Positions 8,616 to 16,697 are shown, counted from the first letter of the stretch. The stretch: DNA of 64,000 nt from Candidatus Trichorickettsia mobilis (GCF_034366785.1 NZ_CP112932.1:620001-684000), one strand, 5' to 3'. The notes: generated by a model not told the origin, from the sequence alone. A program made the numbers and translations.

Positions 8616-9347
8616 ATGCTAGAAACACCTATTCTTCCTTTGATTCATTCAAATGAAGAATATGAAAAATTTAAACAGCAAATTGAAGTTCTGGAAGATT
8701 CTGCTAGAAGAATAATACATCGACATCAATTACCCGATTTACCGCTAGTGCTATTCTCTGAAGGCACAAACATTGTATTTGCCCATGGCAATAATCAAGT
8801 CATTAAAATCTTTCCACCTTTTCATCAAAATCAATACCAAAGTGAGCGACTGGTTCTGCAACACGTGCACAATAAGCTTCTCGTGAAAACACCAGCCTTG
8901 CAATATCATGGAGAATTTTCAGGCTGGCCCTATATTGTGATGAGCCAACTAGAAGGCACACTTTTGGAAACCAAATGGGAAGAAATGGATCACGCTAATA
9001 AAACAATCATTTTGAGTGAATTAGGGGCTTTAATAAAAGAAGAGCATGCTTTGCCAACTGAAGGGCTAAAAGCCATAGATAGCCATTGGGAACAGTTTAT
9101 TAAGAAACAAATCGCTCATTGCGTAAAACAACATCAATCGAAGCAGCTTTCAGAAGAATTGTTGCAACAAATCCCAAATTTTCTTGACTCAGTTAAACCC
9201 ATTCTTCCAAAAATAAACCAACCGGTTATTTTAACGGGGGAATACACCCCCATGAATTTTTTGGTTAAACAAATGGATGGCATTTGGCATATTGATGGGC
9301 TAATCGATTTTGGGGATGCTATGTTTGGATTACCGGAAAGATTGTGA
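8616..9347 (+). CDS. Aminoglycoside-phosphotransferase-fold protein, C-terminally truncated
   Basis: The 243-residue product resembles kinases of the APH/choline kinase superfamily. It has an ATP-binding N-lobe (GTNIVFAHGNNQVIKIF), a hinge region (YIVMSQLEGTLLETKW), a catalytic-loop-like segment TGEYTPMNFLV and the metal-binding DFGD equivalent LIDFGDAMFGLPE. The family normally continues ~60-80 residues past this point. Here the frame ends at once (PERL, stop), at a junction that reads GAGAGTGTTCG, the end word of a local repeat family. The C-lobe therefore seems to have been lost. The start is the ATG at 8616, 5 bases after AGGAGAG. Activity is doubtful. Confidence 0.65.
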   Translation: MLETPILPLIHSNEEYEKFKQQIEVLEDSARRIIHRHQLPDLPLVLFSEGTNIVFAHGNNQVIKIFPPFHQNQYQSERLVLQHVHNKLLVKTPALQYHGEFSGWPYIVMSQLEGTLLETKWEEMDHANKTIILSELGALIKEEHALPTEGLKAIDSHWEQFIKKQIAHCVKQHQSKQLSEELLQQIPNFLDSVKPILPKINQPVILTGEYTPMNFLVKQMDGIWHIDGLIDFGDAMFGLPERL

Positions 9348-9359
9348 GAGTGTTCGAAT

Positions 9360-10379
9360 ATGCTCATAAAACCTGATCTCAAAGACGAAGAAATCATTGC
9401 TTGTTTACAGGATACTTATAAACTGAACGTTGCAACGATCTCATTCCTTCCAATTGGGGCAGACTTCAACACAGCTGTTTATCGTGTGACAGCTACTGAC
9501 GAAGCAGACTACTTCCTTAAATTAAGAAGCGGTAAATTTTTAGAAGCCTCGGTATCCGTTCCAAAATACTTGGCTGATCTCGGCGTTAAACAAGTGATAC
9601 CACCTATACCAACCAAGACAGGGAAATTATGCTCTGGCCTGAGGTCATTCAAAACAATTCTCTATCCTTATGTCGAAGGGCGTAATGGTGTAGACGCTAA
9701 ACCATCAGACGATCACTGGGTTCAATTTGGAGCAACCGTTAAAAAGCTTCATAGCCTTGGTATTCCCTCATCCATAACACAAGATGTATCAAGGGAGATG
9801 TTCTCTTCTAAATGGCGAGAAACCGTCAAAGCATTTCTGATACGCATTGAAAATGAAGTGTTTGAAGAGCCTGTTGCTGTAAAAATGGCACTGTTCCTGA
9901 AATCAAAAAGTAGCGAAATTCTTAAACTAGTCGAGCACGCTGAAACGCTTGCGATCACGACCCAGAAACAACCCCTCGACTATGTTTTATGCCACGCTGA
10001 TATGCATGGCTGGAACTTGATTATTGACAAAGAAGGCTCTCTTTATATTGTTGACTTCGATACCCTCATTTTTGCACCTAAAGAACGAGACCTGATGTTT
10101 ATCGGCGCTGGCATTTGGGACAGTGGTCGCACAGCTTCTGCCGAAGAACCACTATTTTATCAAGGTTACGGCAAAGCAGAAATCAATCATGATCTACTCG
10201 CCTATTACCGCTTCGAACGTATCATCCAAGATATCGGCGACTATTGTGAGTACATCTTTTTGTCTGATGAAGGTAGTCTTGATCGAATGCAATGCTTTGA
10301 ACACTTACAGCCGGTTTTTCTGCCGAATGGCGCAATAGAGAGAGCTTGTCAGTTCGACAAGACGAGGGAGATTTTATGA
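9360..10379 (+). CDS. APH(9)-like spectinomycin phosphotransferase
   Basis: The 339-residue protein matches the layout of APH(9)-Ia, the spectinomycin 9-kinase known from Legionella. It has an FLPIGADFNTAVYRV N-lobe, KWRETVKAF in the helical part, the catalytic loop YVLCHADMHGWNLII (Brenner motif with Asp), the Mg site IVDFDTLIFAPKERDLMFIG and a C-terminal YYRFERIIQDI segment. It appears complete. It overlaps the following P-loop kinase by ATGA at 10376-10379. Family knowledge predicts phosphorylation of spectinomycin or a similar molecule; the real substrate is unproven. Confidence 0.85.
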   Translation: MLIKPDLKDEEIIACLQDTYKLNVATISFLPIGADFNTAVYRVTATDEADYFLKLRSGKFLEASVSVPKYLADLGVKQVIPPIPTKTGKLCSGLRSFKTILYPYVEGRNGVDAKPSDDHWVQFGATVKKLHSLGIPSSITQDVSREMFSSKWRETVKAFLIRIENEVFEEPVAVKMALFLKSKSSEILKLVEHAETLAITTQKQPLDYVLCHADMHGWNLIIDKEGSLYIVDFDTLIFAPKERDLMFIGAGIWDSGRTASAEEPLFYQGYGKAEINHDLLAYYRFERIIQDIGDYCEYIFLSDEGSLDRMQCFEHLQPVFLPNGAIERACQFDKTREIL

Positions 10380-10735
10380 GATTATATTTTATAGGTGGCG
10401 CCAGTGGCAGTGGTAAAACGGCAGTTATGCCTTATTTGAAAGAGCTGTTGGGAGATGGTATCGCTGTCTATGATTTTGATGATATAGGTGTACCCGAAGG
10501 CGCTGATAAAAAATGGCGTCAAGAATCCACAGAGAAGTGGTTGCAAAAATTATTGAGTAATGGAAAAGATGCTTGTTTGCTTGGTCAAATTGTTTTAGGA
10601 GAAATTCTTAGCTGCTCTTCAGCTAAACAAATAGATAAAATCAACTTCTGTCTTTTAGATGTGAATGATTTTGAAAGAATCGGGCGGCTCAAAAAACGTA
10701 ACACCTATGGTGCTGATCAAAACATACTGAACTGA
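10376..10735 (+). CDS. P-loop kinase-like protein, C-terminally truncated
   Basis: The product starts MRLYFIGGASGSGKTAVMPYL, a Walker A motif at residues 7-15, and continues with YDFDDIGVP and an LLDVNDFERIGRLKKR lid-like segment. This is the pattern of small P-loop NTP kinases found in resistance clusters. The ATG at 10376 overlaps the upstream stop by ATGA. The frame ends after 119 residues, but recognisable continuation (RSAMNPHVIQED) lies in another frame at ~10760-10800, so a frameshift or deletion near 10735 has cut off the C-terminus. Substrate unknown. Confidence 0.65.
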   Translation: MRLYFIGGASGSGKTAVMPYLKELLGDGIAVYDFDDIGVPEGADKKWRQESTEKWLQKLLSNGKDACLLGQIVLGEILSCSSAKQIDKINFCLLDVNDFERIGRLKKRNTYGADQNILN

Positions 10736-10740
10736 TCCGC

Positions 10741-11016
10741 TTGGCTTCGCATGCACACCCGCGATCCGCAATGAACCCCCATGTTATCCAAGAAGATGCT
10801 GCAAGTATCATGGGGTTTAGCCGATTATCTGTTCTCAAAAGCTATGAAGTAGATGCTATAGAAAATAAAATAACAGCATACAATAACAGCCAAGCACCAT
10901 TCATCCAAGAACAACCTTTTGTAAATTTAAATTTTTGTATAAAAGATGATAATGGAGTAATTATCGCGGGCATTACTTCTGTGATGTATTGTACATTGCT
11001 TAAAAAGATCCATTGA
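10741..11016 (+). pseudogene. Junction of kinase tail and GNAT acetyltransferase N-terminus
   Basis: Residues from ~10741 to 10800 (MNPHVIQEDA) look like the missing tail of the upstream P-loop kinase. From ~10810 the sequence changes to a GNAT-like N-terminal half (FVNLNFCIKDDNGVIIAGI, beta2-beta3 of the fold), then stops at TSVMYCTLLKKIH without the acetyl-CoA site. Two genes have been joined and both are incomplete. No plausible ribosome site is present. A fragment of another gene follows on the opposite strand. Confidence 0.55.
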
Positions 11017-11543
11017 TTTGATTGGCTTAATTTCGAGGGTGGGATCTGGCGATATAATTTTACTTGGCTTTTGCAAGGAAAGTTTGGTACGCAAATGAAA
11101 ATTCCAGCCGCGCTATAAAAAGAGTGGATGATATTTGGCCTGACAGTACAACATTGGGAACTTGAGTCCTTCAACAATAGAGATTACCTCTGTCATATCT
11201 TCATCTGTTAGAGCCTGTCAGATCAGTAGATATAAGAGAGGAAGTTTTAGGAAAAACGAAGTCGAGTACCGCAGCGTACTTTTGGGTACGTGAGGAACGG
11301 AGACGAGTTTTGACGACAAAATTACCTCTTATATCTACTGATCTGACAGGCTCTTAACTCGCCTGCTATAAATACAAATAGATCGGGGCAATTCTCCATA
11401 ACTAAAATCGCTTTAGATGGTAGCTCAAATATTTTGTCGGTTTTTTGTTGCTCAATAATTTCTCAAAGAATTCCTTGATTAGGGAAGGTTTTGAATTCTT
11501 CAATAATCTTTTTATCTAAAATTTTATCCAAGTGTTTTAACAT
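11000..11543 (-). pseudogene. GNAT-like gene split by MITE copy C
   Basis: Reading the minus strand from ATG at 11543, the frame gives MLKHLDKILDKKIIEEFK ... ENCPDLFVFIAGEL and then meets the 143-bp element at 11211-11353. If the element and one TTA copy are removed, the same frame continues TDEDMTEVISIVEGLKFPMLYC ... RGWNFHLRTKLSLQKP. Two internal stops (TGA after FPNQGIL, TAG in HPLFL*RGW) and a broken end near 11000 show further decay. The original start overlapped the 3' end of the kinase at 11537-12106. GNAT-like assignment is tentative; gene splitting by the element is read directly. Confidence 0.65.
11211..11353. mobile_element. MITE-like palindromic element, copy C (143 bp), inside a gene
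   Basis: Ends GAGCCTGTC/GACAGGCTC are flanked by TTA at 11208-11210 and 11354-11356. It is nearly identical to copy B over the core and to copy A over the arms (AGATCAGTAGATATAAG). It is inserted in a degenerate acetyltransferase-like gene on the minus strand, and excision with one TTA restores that frame. No transposase of matching type is in the window. Confidence 0.87.
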
Positions 11544-12106
11544 ATGGCTTTTTCCAAAATAAATTCACATCTCTGTGTAACCGTTAGCCCTTTGGGTACC
11601 ATAATGATGTCAAAGCCAAACTCTTTATAAACATCCAGGTGAATCTCCTCAAAGACCAGCGCCTTTTCATAGCTAATTTTTCTGGCGTCCGTATGCTCGA
11701 TAAAACCCATATTTTCGAAAAAGAAGACTTGGTTTTGGTAAACGTTGTTTTTGAGGCAGCGATCAATTTCATCAAGCAATACAAGCGAAGGCATAAATTC
11801 TGTATTTTTCCAATGAGCCAAATATTTACTAAGGGCGTAGGTGCAAAAAGGTGAGCGGTCGTAAAACTGCATATTTCCGGTAGAATTCATCTGCCGCTCT
11901 TTCTGCATAAATGTAATTTGATCCACAAACTCAGGCTCTTCCCATGGACGCATCTCACCCTTGGCTTGCTCTATGCTAATGACATCCGTTGCGGATTCGG
12001 GAATCATCACATACCCTAATTTTTCTAGCTCTATGATAACAGAGGTTTTTCCACTACCTGAAGTACCGGTGAAAATGAAGCGCTTTATCTGTACTGGATT
12101 ATTCAT
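11537..12106 (-). CDS. AAA family ATPase / P-loop NTP-dependent kinase
   Basis: The 189-residue protein has Walker A GTSGSGKTSVI near residues 10-20, a PESATDVISIEQAKG segment, a Walker B-like YDRSPFCTYAL, and a C-terminal KGLTVTQRCEFIL helix. This pattern fits the AAA_28 group of small NTPases often linked with kinases of unknown substrate. The ATG at 12104-12106 is preferred because AGGTGG lies 6 bases upstream; an in-frame ATG at 12122 lacks this. It follows the cyclase gene on the minus strand and appears complete. Confidence 0.75.
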   Translation of the reverse strand: MNNPVQIKRFIFTGTSGSGKTSVIIELEKLGYVMIPESATDVISIEQAKGEMRPWEEPEFVDQITFMQKERQMNSTGNMQFYDRSPFCTYALSKYLAHWKNTEFMPSLVLLDEIDRCLKNNVYQNQVFFFENMGFIEHTDARKISYEKALVFEEIHLDVYKEFGFDIIMVPKGLTVTQRCEFILEKAIC

Positions 12107-12139
12107 ATGTCCCACCTCTTTCAATCAATCCAACCAGCC

Positions 12140-12802
12140 TTATAGGCGCTTCTGTACCATCTTTGATTTTTTGATGGGAAGGACTAAACAGAAGCTTCCA
12201 GTCGGGGGCATACTATCTAAATTTGCTACATTTTCTATGATTATTTTTCCGGCACCCAAAAATGTTTTATGAACTTTAAAGCCATCTTCAGGTCGATCAG
12301 GAGAAAGCGTATCAATACCAAGAGCGCTCACCCCGCGTTCAAGCAAAAGTTCTGCAGCTTCAGCTGATACTGATGGGAACACATGATTGTTGTGGTATTT
12401 TGAAGGTGCGTGCCAAAATTTGCTCCAGCCGGTTTTAATCATCACACATGAGCCTTTACTAATCAGACCAAATTTACTTTCGAAGTCAGCAATATCTTGT
12501 ACACTGAGGTTATAGCGTTCATGGCATTTATCTGATACATCAATGACCGCACAAGGCATGATCAAATCATTTACATCGAAATCATGAATGAATCTCCCAC
12601 CAGGAATACAGTGACTTGGCGCATCCATATGCGTACCGATTCCCGCATGCATTCCGACTTTCATGACACGGAATTTATCTTGCGCCTCGCAATCAGCGTA
12701 ATCTATATGCACATCATGATTAAACCCGCATCCGCCGCTCCAAGTAGGGATCGTGCTATCGAGTTCATGAGTTAAGTCGATAAGTTTATAGATGAAAGTC
12801 AT
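12140..12802 (-). CDS. Cyclase/kynurenine formamidase-like metal hydrolase
   Basis: This 220-residue protein belongs to the putative cyclase (KynB-like) family. It shows LIDLTHELDSTIPTWSGG at the N-terminus, the metal-binding motif GIGTHMDAPSHC at ~53-64, CVMIKTGWSKFW in the middle and GIDTLSPD near ~165. Members hydrolyse formylkynurenine or related amides with divalent metal; the specific substrate here is unknown. All metal-site residues are visible. Its start overlaps the end of the DUF2306 gene by 4 bp, so it is part of the leftward polycistron. Confidence 0.85.
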   Translation of the reverse strand: MTFIYKLIDLTHELDSTIPTWSGGCGFNHDVHIDYADCEAQDKFRVMKVGMHAGIGTHMDAPSHCIPGGRFIHDFDVNDLIMPCAVIDVSDKCHERYNLSVQDIADFESKFGLISKGSCVMIKTGWSKFWHAPSKYHNNHVFPSVSAEAAELLLERGVSALGIDTLSPDRPEDGFKVHKTFLGAGKIIIENVANLDSMPPTGSFCLVLPIKKSKMVQKRL

Positions 12803-13263
12803 TTCTGTATTACCTTAGATGTTATAGTTTTGTATTTATTTGTCATTTTATTTAAGAAATATATGAGAATTATTGCTGTAAAAGCAGATGCGGCGTAGCC
12901 AGCATTACTATCCCCTGGAAGCAAAATTTTTCGCACAAAAACTCCAACCCCAGCTATCAAAATGGCAATATATGCCGCACCTATTGATGAAGCATGAATA
13001 TGCAACCAATTTTCAGGCTTAAGTCGAATTGCATAAATTGCCCTTGAAAGCCACATTATCACTAATAAAGATAGCATGTGAATTAGAGAAAATTTATTAT
13101 TATATATTCCAAAGGACGAGATGGCGGAAATAAACATGCAAACAATAAACATCCAACCTAACACTTTATGAATTTTTGTTCCTTTAATTTGCAAAAGATT
13201 GGCAGATCCCAATACTAAGGCAACAATCGAGGAAATAGAGTGTATTAATATGAATATGGTCAT
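12799..13263 (-). CDS. DUF2306-type small membrane protein
   Basis: Starting from the ATG at 13261-13263 (MTIFILIHSISS), the protein has 154 residues and four hydrophobic helices. Histidines are positioned in and near them (HKVLGWMFIVCMF, LIHMLSLLVIM, LHIHASSIGAAY), the pattern of DUF2306 membrane proteins. A longer upstream reading would run into the 3' end of the acetyltransferase and lacks support. Function is unknown. The gene lies within the leftward island operon. Confidence 0.7.
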   Translation of the reverse strand: MTIFILIHSISSIVALVLGSANLLQIKGTKIHKVLGWMFIVCMFISAISSFGIYNNKFSLIHMLSLLVIMWLSRAIYAIRLKPENWLHIHASSIGAAYIAILIAGVGVFVRKILLPGDSNAGYAASAFTAIILIYFLNKMTNKYKTITSKVIQK

Positions 13264-13273
13264 GATTTTATTT

Positions 13274-13798
13274 TTACCTAAATTTCTTCGTAAACCACAG
13301 CACCAGGTCATCATCAAGCGGATAGCAATTACCCGGTACTGTTGGTTCGTAATTATAAGTAACGCCTTTGCCATCAGGGATATAGCCGCGCTTCACGTAA
13401 AGTTTTTGAGCTGCTCCATAGCCACCATCTGCGCCTGCATATAGGCCAACACCGATGCCAATGATTTGGCTTTTCGTTGCAGCTTGTTTTTCCGCTGTAT
13501 CAAGCAGTAAGGAGCCAACACTCATTTTTCGAAAGTCAGGTAATACGTTTAAATCCATAATCTCTGGGATATTTTGCGCTTTAAATGACGGATATTGTGA
13601 TTGCCATTTTAAGGTTACATAACCGGCAAACTCATCTTTGACGTGAGCCACCCAAACAAGCCGTTCGCCTGCTTCTTGTTCCTTTAAATATCCTGCAAAA
13701 AGTGATGCCGGTTTATTCCAACCGATTTGGTTAAAGGCGTCAGAAATAACCGCAATGTCTTCTTCTATAAAGTGGCGAATTTGAATCAGATTCTTCAT
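13274..13798 (-). CDS. GNAT family N-acetyltransferase
   Basis: The 174-residue product has the GNAT order: an N-terminal IRHFIEEDIAVISDAFNQIGW, strands LVWVAHVKDEFAGYVTLKW and EIMDLNVLPDFRKMSVGSLLLDTAE (acetyl-CoA site, with the usual RxxGxG loop altered to RKMSVG), then GYGAAQKLYVKRGYIPDGKG. It resembles the GNATs of resistance islands. It seems complete and starts with ATGA overlap to the decayed GrpB-GNAT gene upstream. Substrate unknown; the altered pyrophosphate loop is shared by some GNATs. Confidence 0.82.
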   Translation of the reverse strand: MKNLIQIRHFIEEDIAVISDAFNQIGWNKPASLFAGYLKEQEAGERLVWVAHVKDEFAGYVTLKWQSQYPSFKAQNIPEIMDLNVLPDFRKMSVGSLLLDTAEKQAATKSQIIGIGVGLYAGADGGYGAAQKLYVKRGYIPDGKGVTYNYEPTVPGNCYPLDDDLVLWFTKKFR

Positions 13799-14741
13799 AA
13801 TACTTTACCCACAGGAACATCTGGAGGACCGCATTCATCACCCACCCGGATCATCAAATGGCATTTCTGTATAGCCGTTTTTGAGATAGAACCTTAAACT
13901 GCTTTGTCTGGATTCAGCATGAATGCTTTTAATGCCTAAGCTGTGCAGCCTATTTCTCTATGAGTTCCAAAAACTTGCTTCCAAAACTTTGGTTACGTTT
14001 ATTCTCATCAGTGGCAATAATACGAATTGCTGCTCTTTTATCAGGCCAAAATTGAATGTGAGCATAAGCCACAATCTCTACGCCTTGATATAAGACAAGA
14101 TGAGCATGCTCTTCGTGTTTAAAAGTCCACGTATAGGGATCATCGATACCGTGGGAGCCAAAGAAATAGGTGTCCCGGAAATGCTTAGCCGCTTGCCACT
14201 CTTTTGTAGTTAGGTCATTATAAACAAAACGTAAAACACACTGCCCAGCTTTTTGATCAATACTTGCTATAAAAAATTCTTTTCTGAAACAATAAGAAGA
14301 AATATCGTTTGGAAATTGTTCTGCTAGATCCAATTTTAGATTAGCATAAGCTTCCATGTCTTGAGGATGTGCTCGCATCCAATCTCTGAATCTAATATGC
14401 CGTTCAATTTCTGGATCATCTTGTTCAAAAGCATGGATATTATAACTTATAAGCAATTCTTCTTTCTGAAAAAATCGGCGACAAGGGATGCCACACTCAC
14501 CTCTAGATATGTATCCCAGAGCTTCCATCGCAGAATTGTAGTTATCAACCTTAGTAATATTCCGAACTACAGGAATCATATCGATAATTGGCTTAGCAGC
14601 AAGACCTGGAACTGACGTTGATCCAATATGGTGAAGCGCTAAACAATTCTCACCCAAGGCACTTTTAATGAGTGCCGCTTCCTTTTCATAAATATGTGGC
14701 CAATTTGGATCGTAAGGGACAACTTGAATTGCTCTAGACAT
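13795..14741 (-). pseudogene. GrpB nucleotidyltransferase-GNAT fusion, frameshifted at the 3' end
   Basis: Residues 1-~170 form a GrpB/UPF0157 domain of nucleotidyltransferase fold: VVPYDPNWPHIYEKEAAL, HHIGSTSVPGLAAKPIIDMI. They are followed by a GNAT domain (VYNDLTTKEWQAAKHFRDTYF, ENKRNQSFGSKFLELIEK). The first frame stops at 13950-13952. The GNAT C-terminus continues in another frame (LHSLGIKSIHAESRQSSLRF, to 13838) and again after a second shift (CGPPDVPVGKVL), ending exactly in an ATGA overlap with the next gene. At least two indels have therefore broken the fusion; the GrpB domain itself is intact. Confidence 0.75.
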
Positions 14742-15075
14742 TGCGAAACTCTACATAACGTTGATTGTTAAAATAGCTTTTGATACCAAAACCAACACCT
14801 GGAATCATAGGCTCAGGCAACTTATATGGATCAAACCATCTCAAAAAATCCTGCTTTAAAGGCTCTAAATTTATGGGCTCTTGGTCATCATCCAAATGAC
14901 TTACAAAAAACAGTTCTAAAGCATAAAATTTTTTCATAGGGTCAAAATAATCTTTCTCTATAAGAAAAACTGTTGTTTCTAAAGTCACATCCTTGATCTT
15001 GAGCCCGACTTCTTCTTCAGCTTCACGAATAATCGCTTCTTTTGGTGATTCACCTACCTCAATACCTCCTGTCAC
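14734..15075 (-). CDS. Nudix hydrolase, N-terminally truncated
   Basis: An intact Nudix box is seen, GGIEVGESPKEAII followed by REAEEEVGL, so the diphosphate-hydrolysis motif is complete. The first beta strands that should precede it are missing a start. In-frame residues HSFKSNKIWASHWHCVT precede the GTG at 15073-15075 and are themselves preceded by a stop, with no ATG. An ABC transporter fragment abuts upstream, its TGA overlapping the GTG. A deletion has probably fused two genes. Translation may occur by coupling from the fragment, but the protein would lack part of its fold. Confidence 0.6.
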   Translation of the reverse strand: MTGGIEVGESPKEAIIREAEEEVGLKIKDVTLETTVFLIEKDYFDPMKKFYALELFFVSHLDDDQEPINLEPLKQDFLRWFDPYKLPEPMIPGVGFGIKSYFNNQRYVEFRNV

Positions 15076-15440
15076 GCAATGCCAATGAGAAGCCCATATC
15101 TTATTAGATTTAAAAGAATGTTATCTGCTTTATTAAGCACAAAAGGTAAGTATCGATATTTGATGTACGTAATTCCTCGCCAAGTGAAGTTATCAAAAAC
15201 AATAAAATTCATTACAATTAAACTTGCTGGGAAAACTAAAACAGAAATGTCTTTAGCAGCGTTTGGCAACAAGTTAATGATTTGCTTAATCAGCATGCTG
15301 TTAAATGGCCCCCAAAAGCCAGCTACAAAAGCAAGTAGAGTGTAAAACATTACTGCACATTTATATTCTTTTATAACACTCCATATAAATGGAAAGAGTG
15401 TCTTTGGTAATTCTGTATTTGTAGCTTTAGTCATCTTCAT
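15072..15440 (-). pseudogene. N-terminal fragment of an ABC exporter
   Basis: The 122-residue reading frame (MKMTKATNTELPKTLF...) is the first part of an ABC-type transmembrane domain. FPFIWSVIKEYKCAVMFYTL resembles the start of the full-length exporter at 37342-39093 (FSFLWSVIKSYKYLYLIMMI), and two further hydrophobic helices follow. The frame ends where the truncated Nudix gene begins. No nucleotide-binding domain exists nearby. It is the first gene of the leftward polycistron, opposite marR. Confidence 0.7.
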
Positions 15441-15483
15441 CAATTCCAAAAATTATTTCTTGCCCCTTATGCACACCTTTATC

Positions 15484-15570
15484 TTGACATACTTTGGTGT
15501 TTTATGCAAATATATTCTGTGCACAGACAGTATGCTTTGTGCAAATAATTGTTTAAAGGAGATCATTTAC
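15484..15570 (+). promoter_or_regulatory. Probable marR-operon control region
   Basis: Between the divergent operons lie a TTGACA-like hexamer (15484-15489), two copies of tgcaaata (~15504-15511 and ~15540-15547) and the perfect 12-bp palindrome TCTGTGCACAGA (15516-15527). MarR proteins bind such palindromes next to their own genes, so the palindrome is a candidate operator for the downstream MarR. The -10 element is not clear. Ribosome site AAAGGAG at 15556-15562 serves the short ORF that follows. Confidence 0.45.
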
Positions 15571-15621
15571 ATGCATCAGCACCCAACTAATATCAACCAA
15601 CAAAGCGAACCAGCTAAATAA
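15571..15621 (+). CDS. Putative 16-residue leader peptide upstream of marR
   Basis: An ATG 8 bases after AAAGGAG opens a 16-codon frame (MHQHPTNINQQSEPAK) that stops 15 bases before the marR start. The ribosome site is one of the better ones in the island. A short translated ORF in the leader of a resistance-type operon is the arrangement used for translational attenuation in erm and cat genes. No alternative hairpins that would prove attenuation were identified. Confidence 0.4.
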   Translation: MHQHPTNINQQSEPAK

Positions 15622-15636
15622 TCAGAGAGGAAAGGA

Positions 15637-16104
15637 ATGAAAAAGACATCAAAAACTAACTGGAACAATATGAATGACGTATCAGGGTTCTTGCTCTATT
15701 CTGCTTATTTTGCGTGGAAGCGTGCGACCCTCAGCACGTTATTGCCTCATGACCTTACTCACGTTCAGTTTATGCTTTTGATGTCCATTGGGTTCTTAAA
15801 AAAAGATGGAGCCGATGTGTCACAAAATGACCTGGCTAAGTGCTTGAGCTTTGATGTGACCATGACGTCTCAGGTGCTGCGCGCCTTAGAAAAGAGAGGG
15901 CTCTTGAAGCGTTCTCAAAAAGAAGGAGACGAACGGTCTAAGTTCTCCGAGCTCACAGATGCCGGAGTGGCTAAAATCCAAAGGGCAGCAAAGGATTTAC
16001 TCAAAGCAGAAGAATCCTTTTTCGCGAGTTTAGGCGAGCATAAACAAGAATTTGATGGGCATTTACGAGGTATTTTACAACAACAAACAGCGGACGGGGC
16101 ATGA
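15637..16104 (+). CDS. MarR-family transcriptional regulator
   Basis: The 155-residue protein has a winged-helix layout typical of MarR: an N-terminal dimer helix (WKRATLSTLLPHDLTHVQFMLL), recognition helices (DLAKCLSFDVTMTSQVLRALEKRGLL), the wing KRSQKEGDERSKFSELTDAG and a C-terminal dimer helix. Such proteins usually repress their own operon until a small molecule binds. It opens the rightward polycistron of acetyl-, phospho- and nucleotidyltransferases, and its stop overlaps the CPT-like gene by ATGA, so it likely controls that operon. AGAGAGGAAAGG precedes the ATG. Confidence 0.88.
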   Translation: MKKTSKTNWNNMNDVSGFLLYSAYFAWKRATLSTLLPHDLTHVQFMLLMSIGFLKKDGADVSQNDLAKCLSFDVTMTSQVLRALEKRGLLKRSQKEGDERSKFSELTDAGVAKIQRAAKDLLKAEESFFASLGEHKQEFDGHLRGILQQQTADGA

Positions 16105-16694
16105 GCAAGATTATCTTTTTAAACGGATGTGGCTCTAGTGGCAAAACTTCTATTGCAAAGGCCATTCAGCACGAAAGTCCAAATCTTTGGCTAAGCTTTG
16201 GCGTTGATACATTCATTGATATGATCCCATTCGGAAGAATCGAGCCGTACTTGAAATTTATCCCCGGACAAAATGAGCGTGGCCTTACAATGCATGTCGA
16301 ATCAGGGTTAGAAGGAGGGAAACTATTTAGTGCTATGCCAAAATTTGCTGAAATGCTAGCGACCAGCGGAAACAACCTTATTATCGACGAGGTATTGTTC
16401 GATGAAGAAGCATTAAAAGATTATGTCCGATATTTAAAGACGCACACAGTTTATTACATCGGCATTTTTTGTGATCTTGAAGTTATGCAAGAACGCGAAG
16501 TTTTAAGACGTGATCGATGCATTGGCCTCTCGAATGATCAAATCGATAGAGTGCACCAAGGCTTTTTAAATCAATACGACTTTAAAGTTGATACAACTTC
16601 TATATCTCCTTCCCGCGCCGCTCGCCTAATATTGAAGTTTATTGATGATAACCCTGTGCCGAAAGCTTTTCAGTCATTAGGAAAGCAGGAGTAG
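16101..16694 (+). CDS. Chloramphenicol phosphotransferase-like kinase
   Basis: The 197-residue protein matches the CPT family (chloramphenicol 3-O-phosphotransferase fold). It has Walker A FLNGCGSSGKTSIAKAIQ at ~5-22, LWLSFGVDTFIDMIP with the catalytic-type Asp near residue 37, a NNLIIDEVLFD strand, and the lid with REVLRRDRCIGLSNDQ. It is complete and overlaps marR by 4 bp. Known relatives phosphorylate chloramphenicol, but many homologues have untested substrates. Confidence 0.82.
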   Translation: MSKIIFLNGCGSSGKTSIAKAIQHESPNLWLSFGVDTFIDMIPFGRIEPYLKFIPGQNERGLTMHVESGLEGGKLFSAMPKFAEMLATSGNNLIIDEVLFDEEALKDYVRYLKTHTVYYIGIFCDLEVMQEREVLRRDRCIGLSNDQIDRVHQGFLNQYDFKVDTTSISPSRAARLILKFIDDNPVPKAFQSLGKQE

Positions 16695-16697
16695 ATT

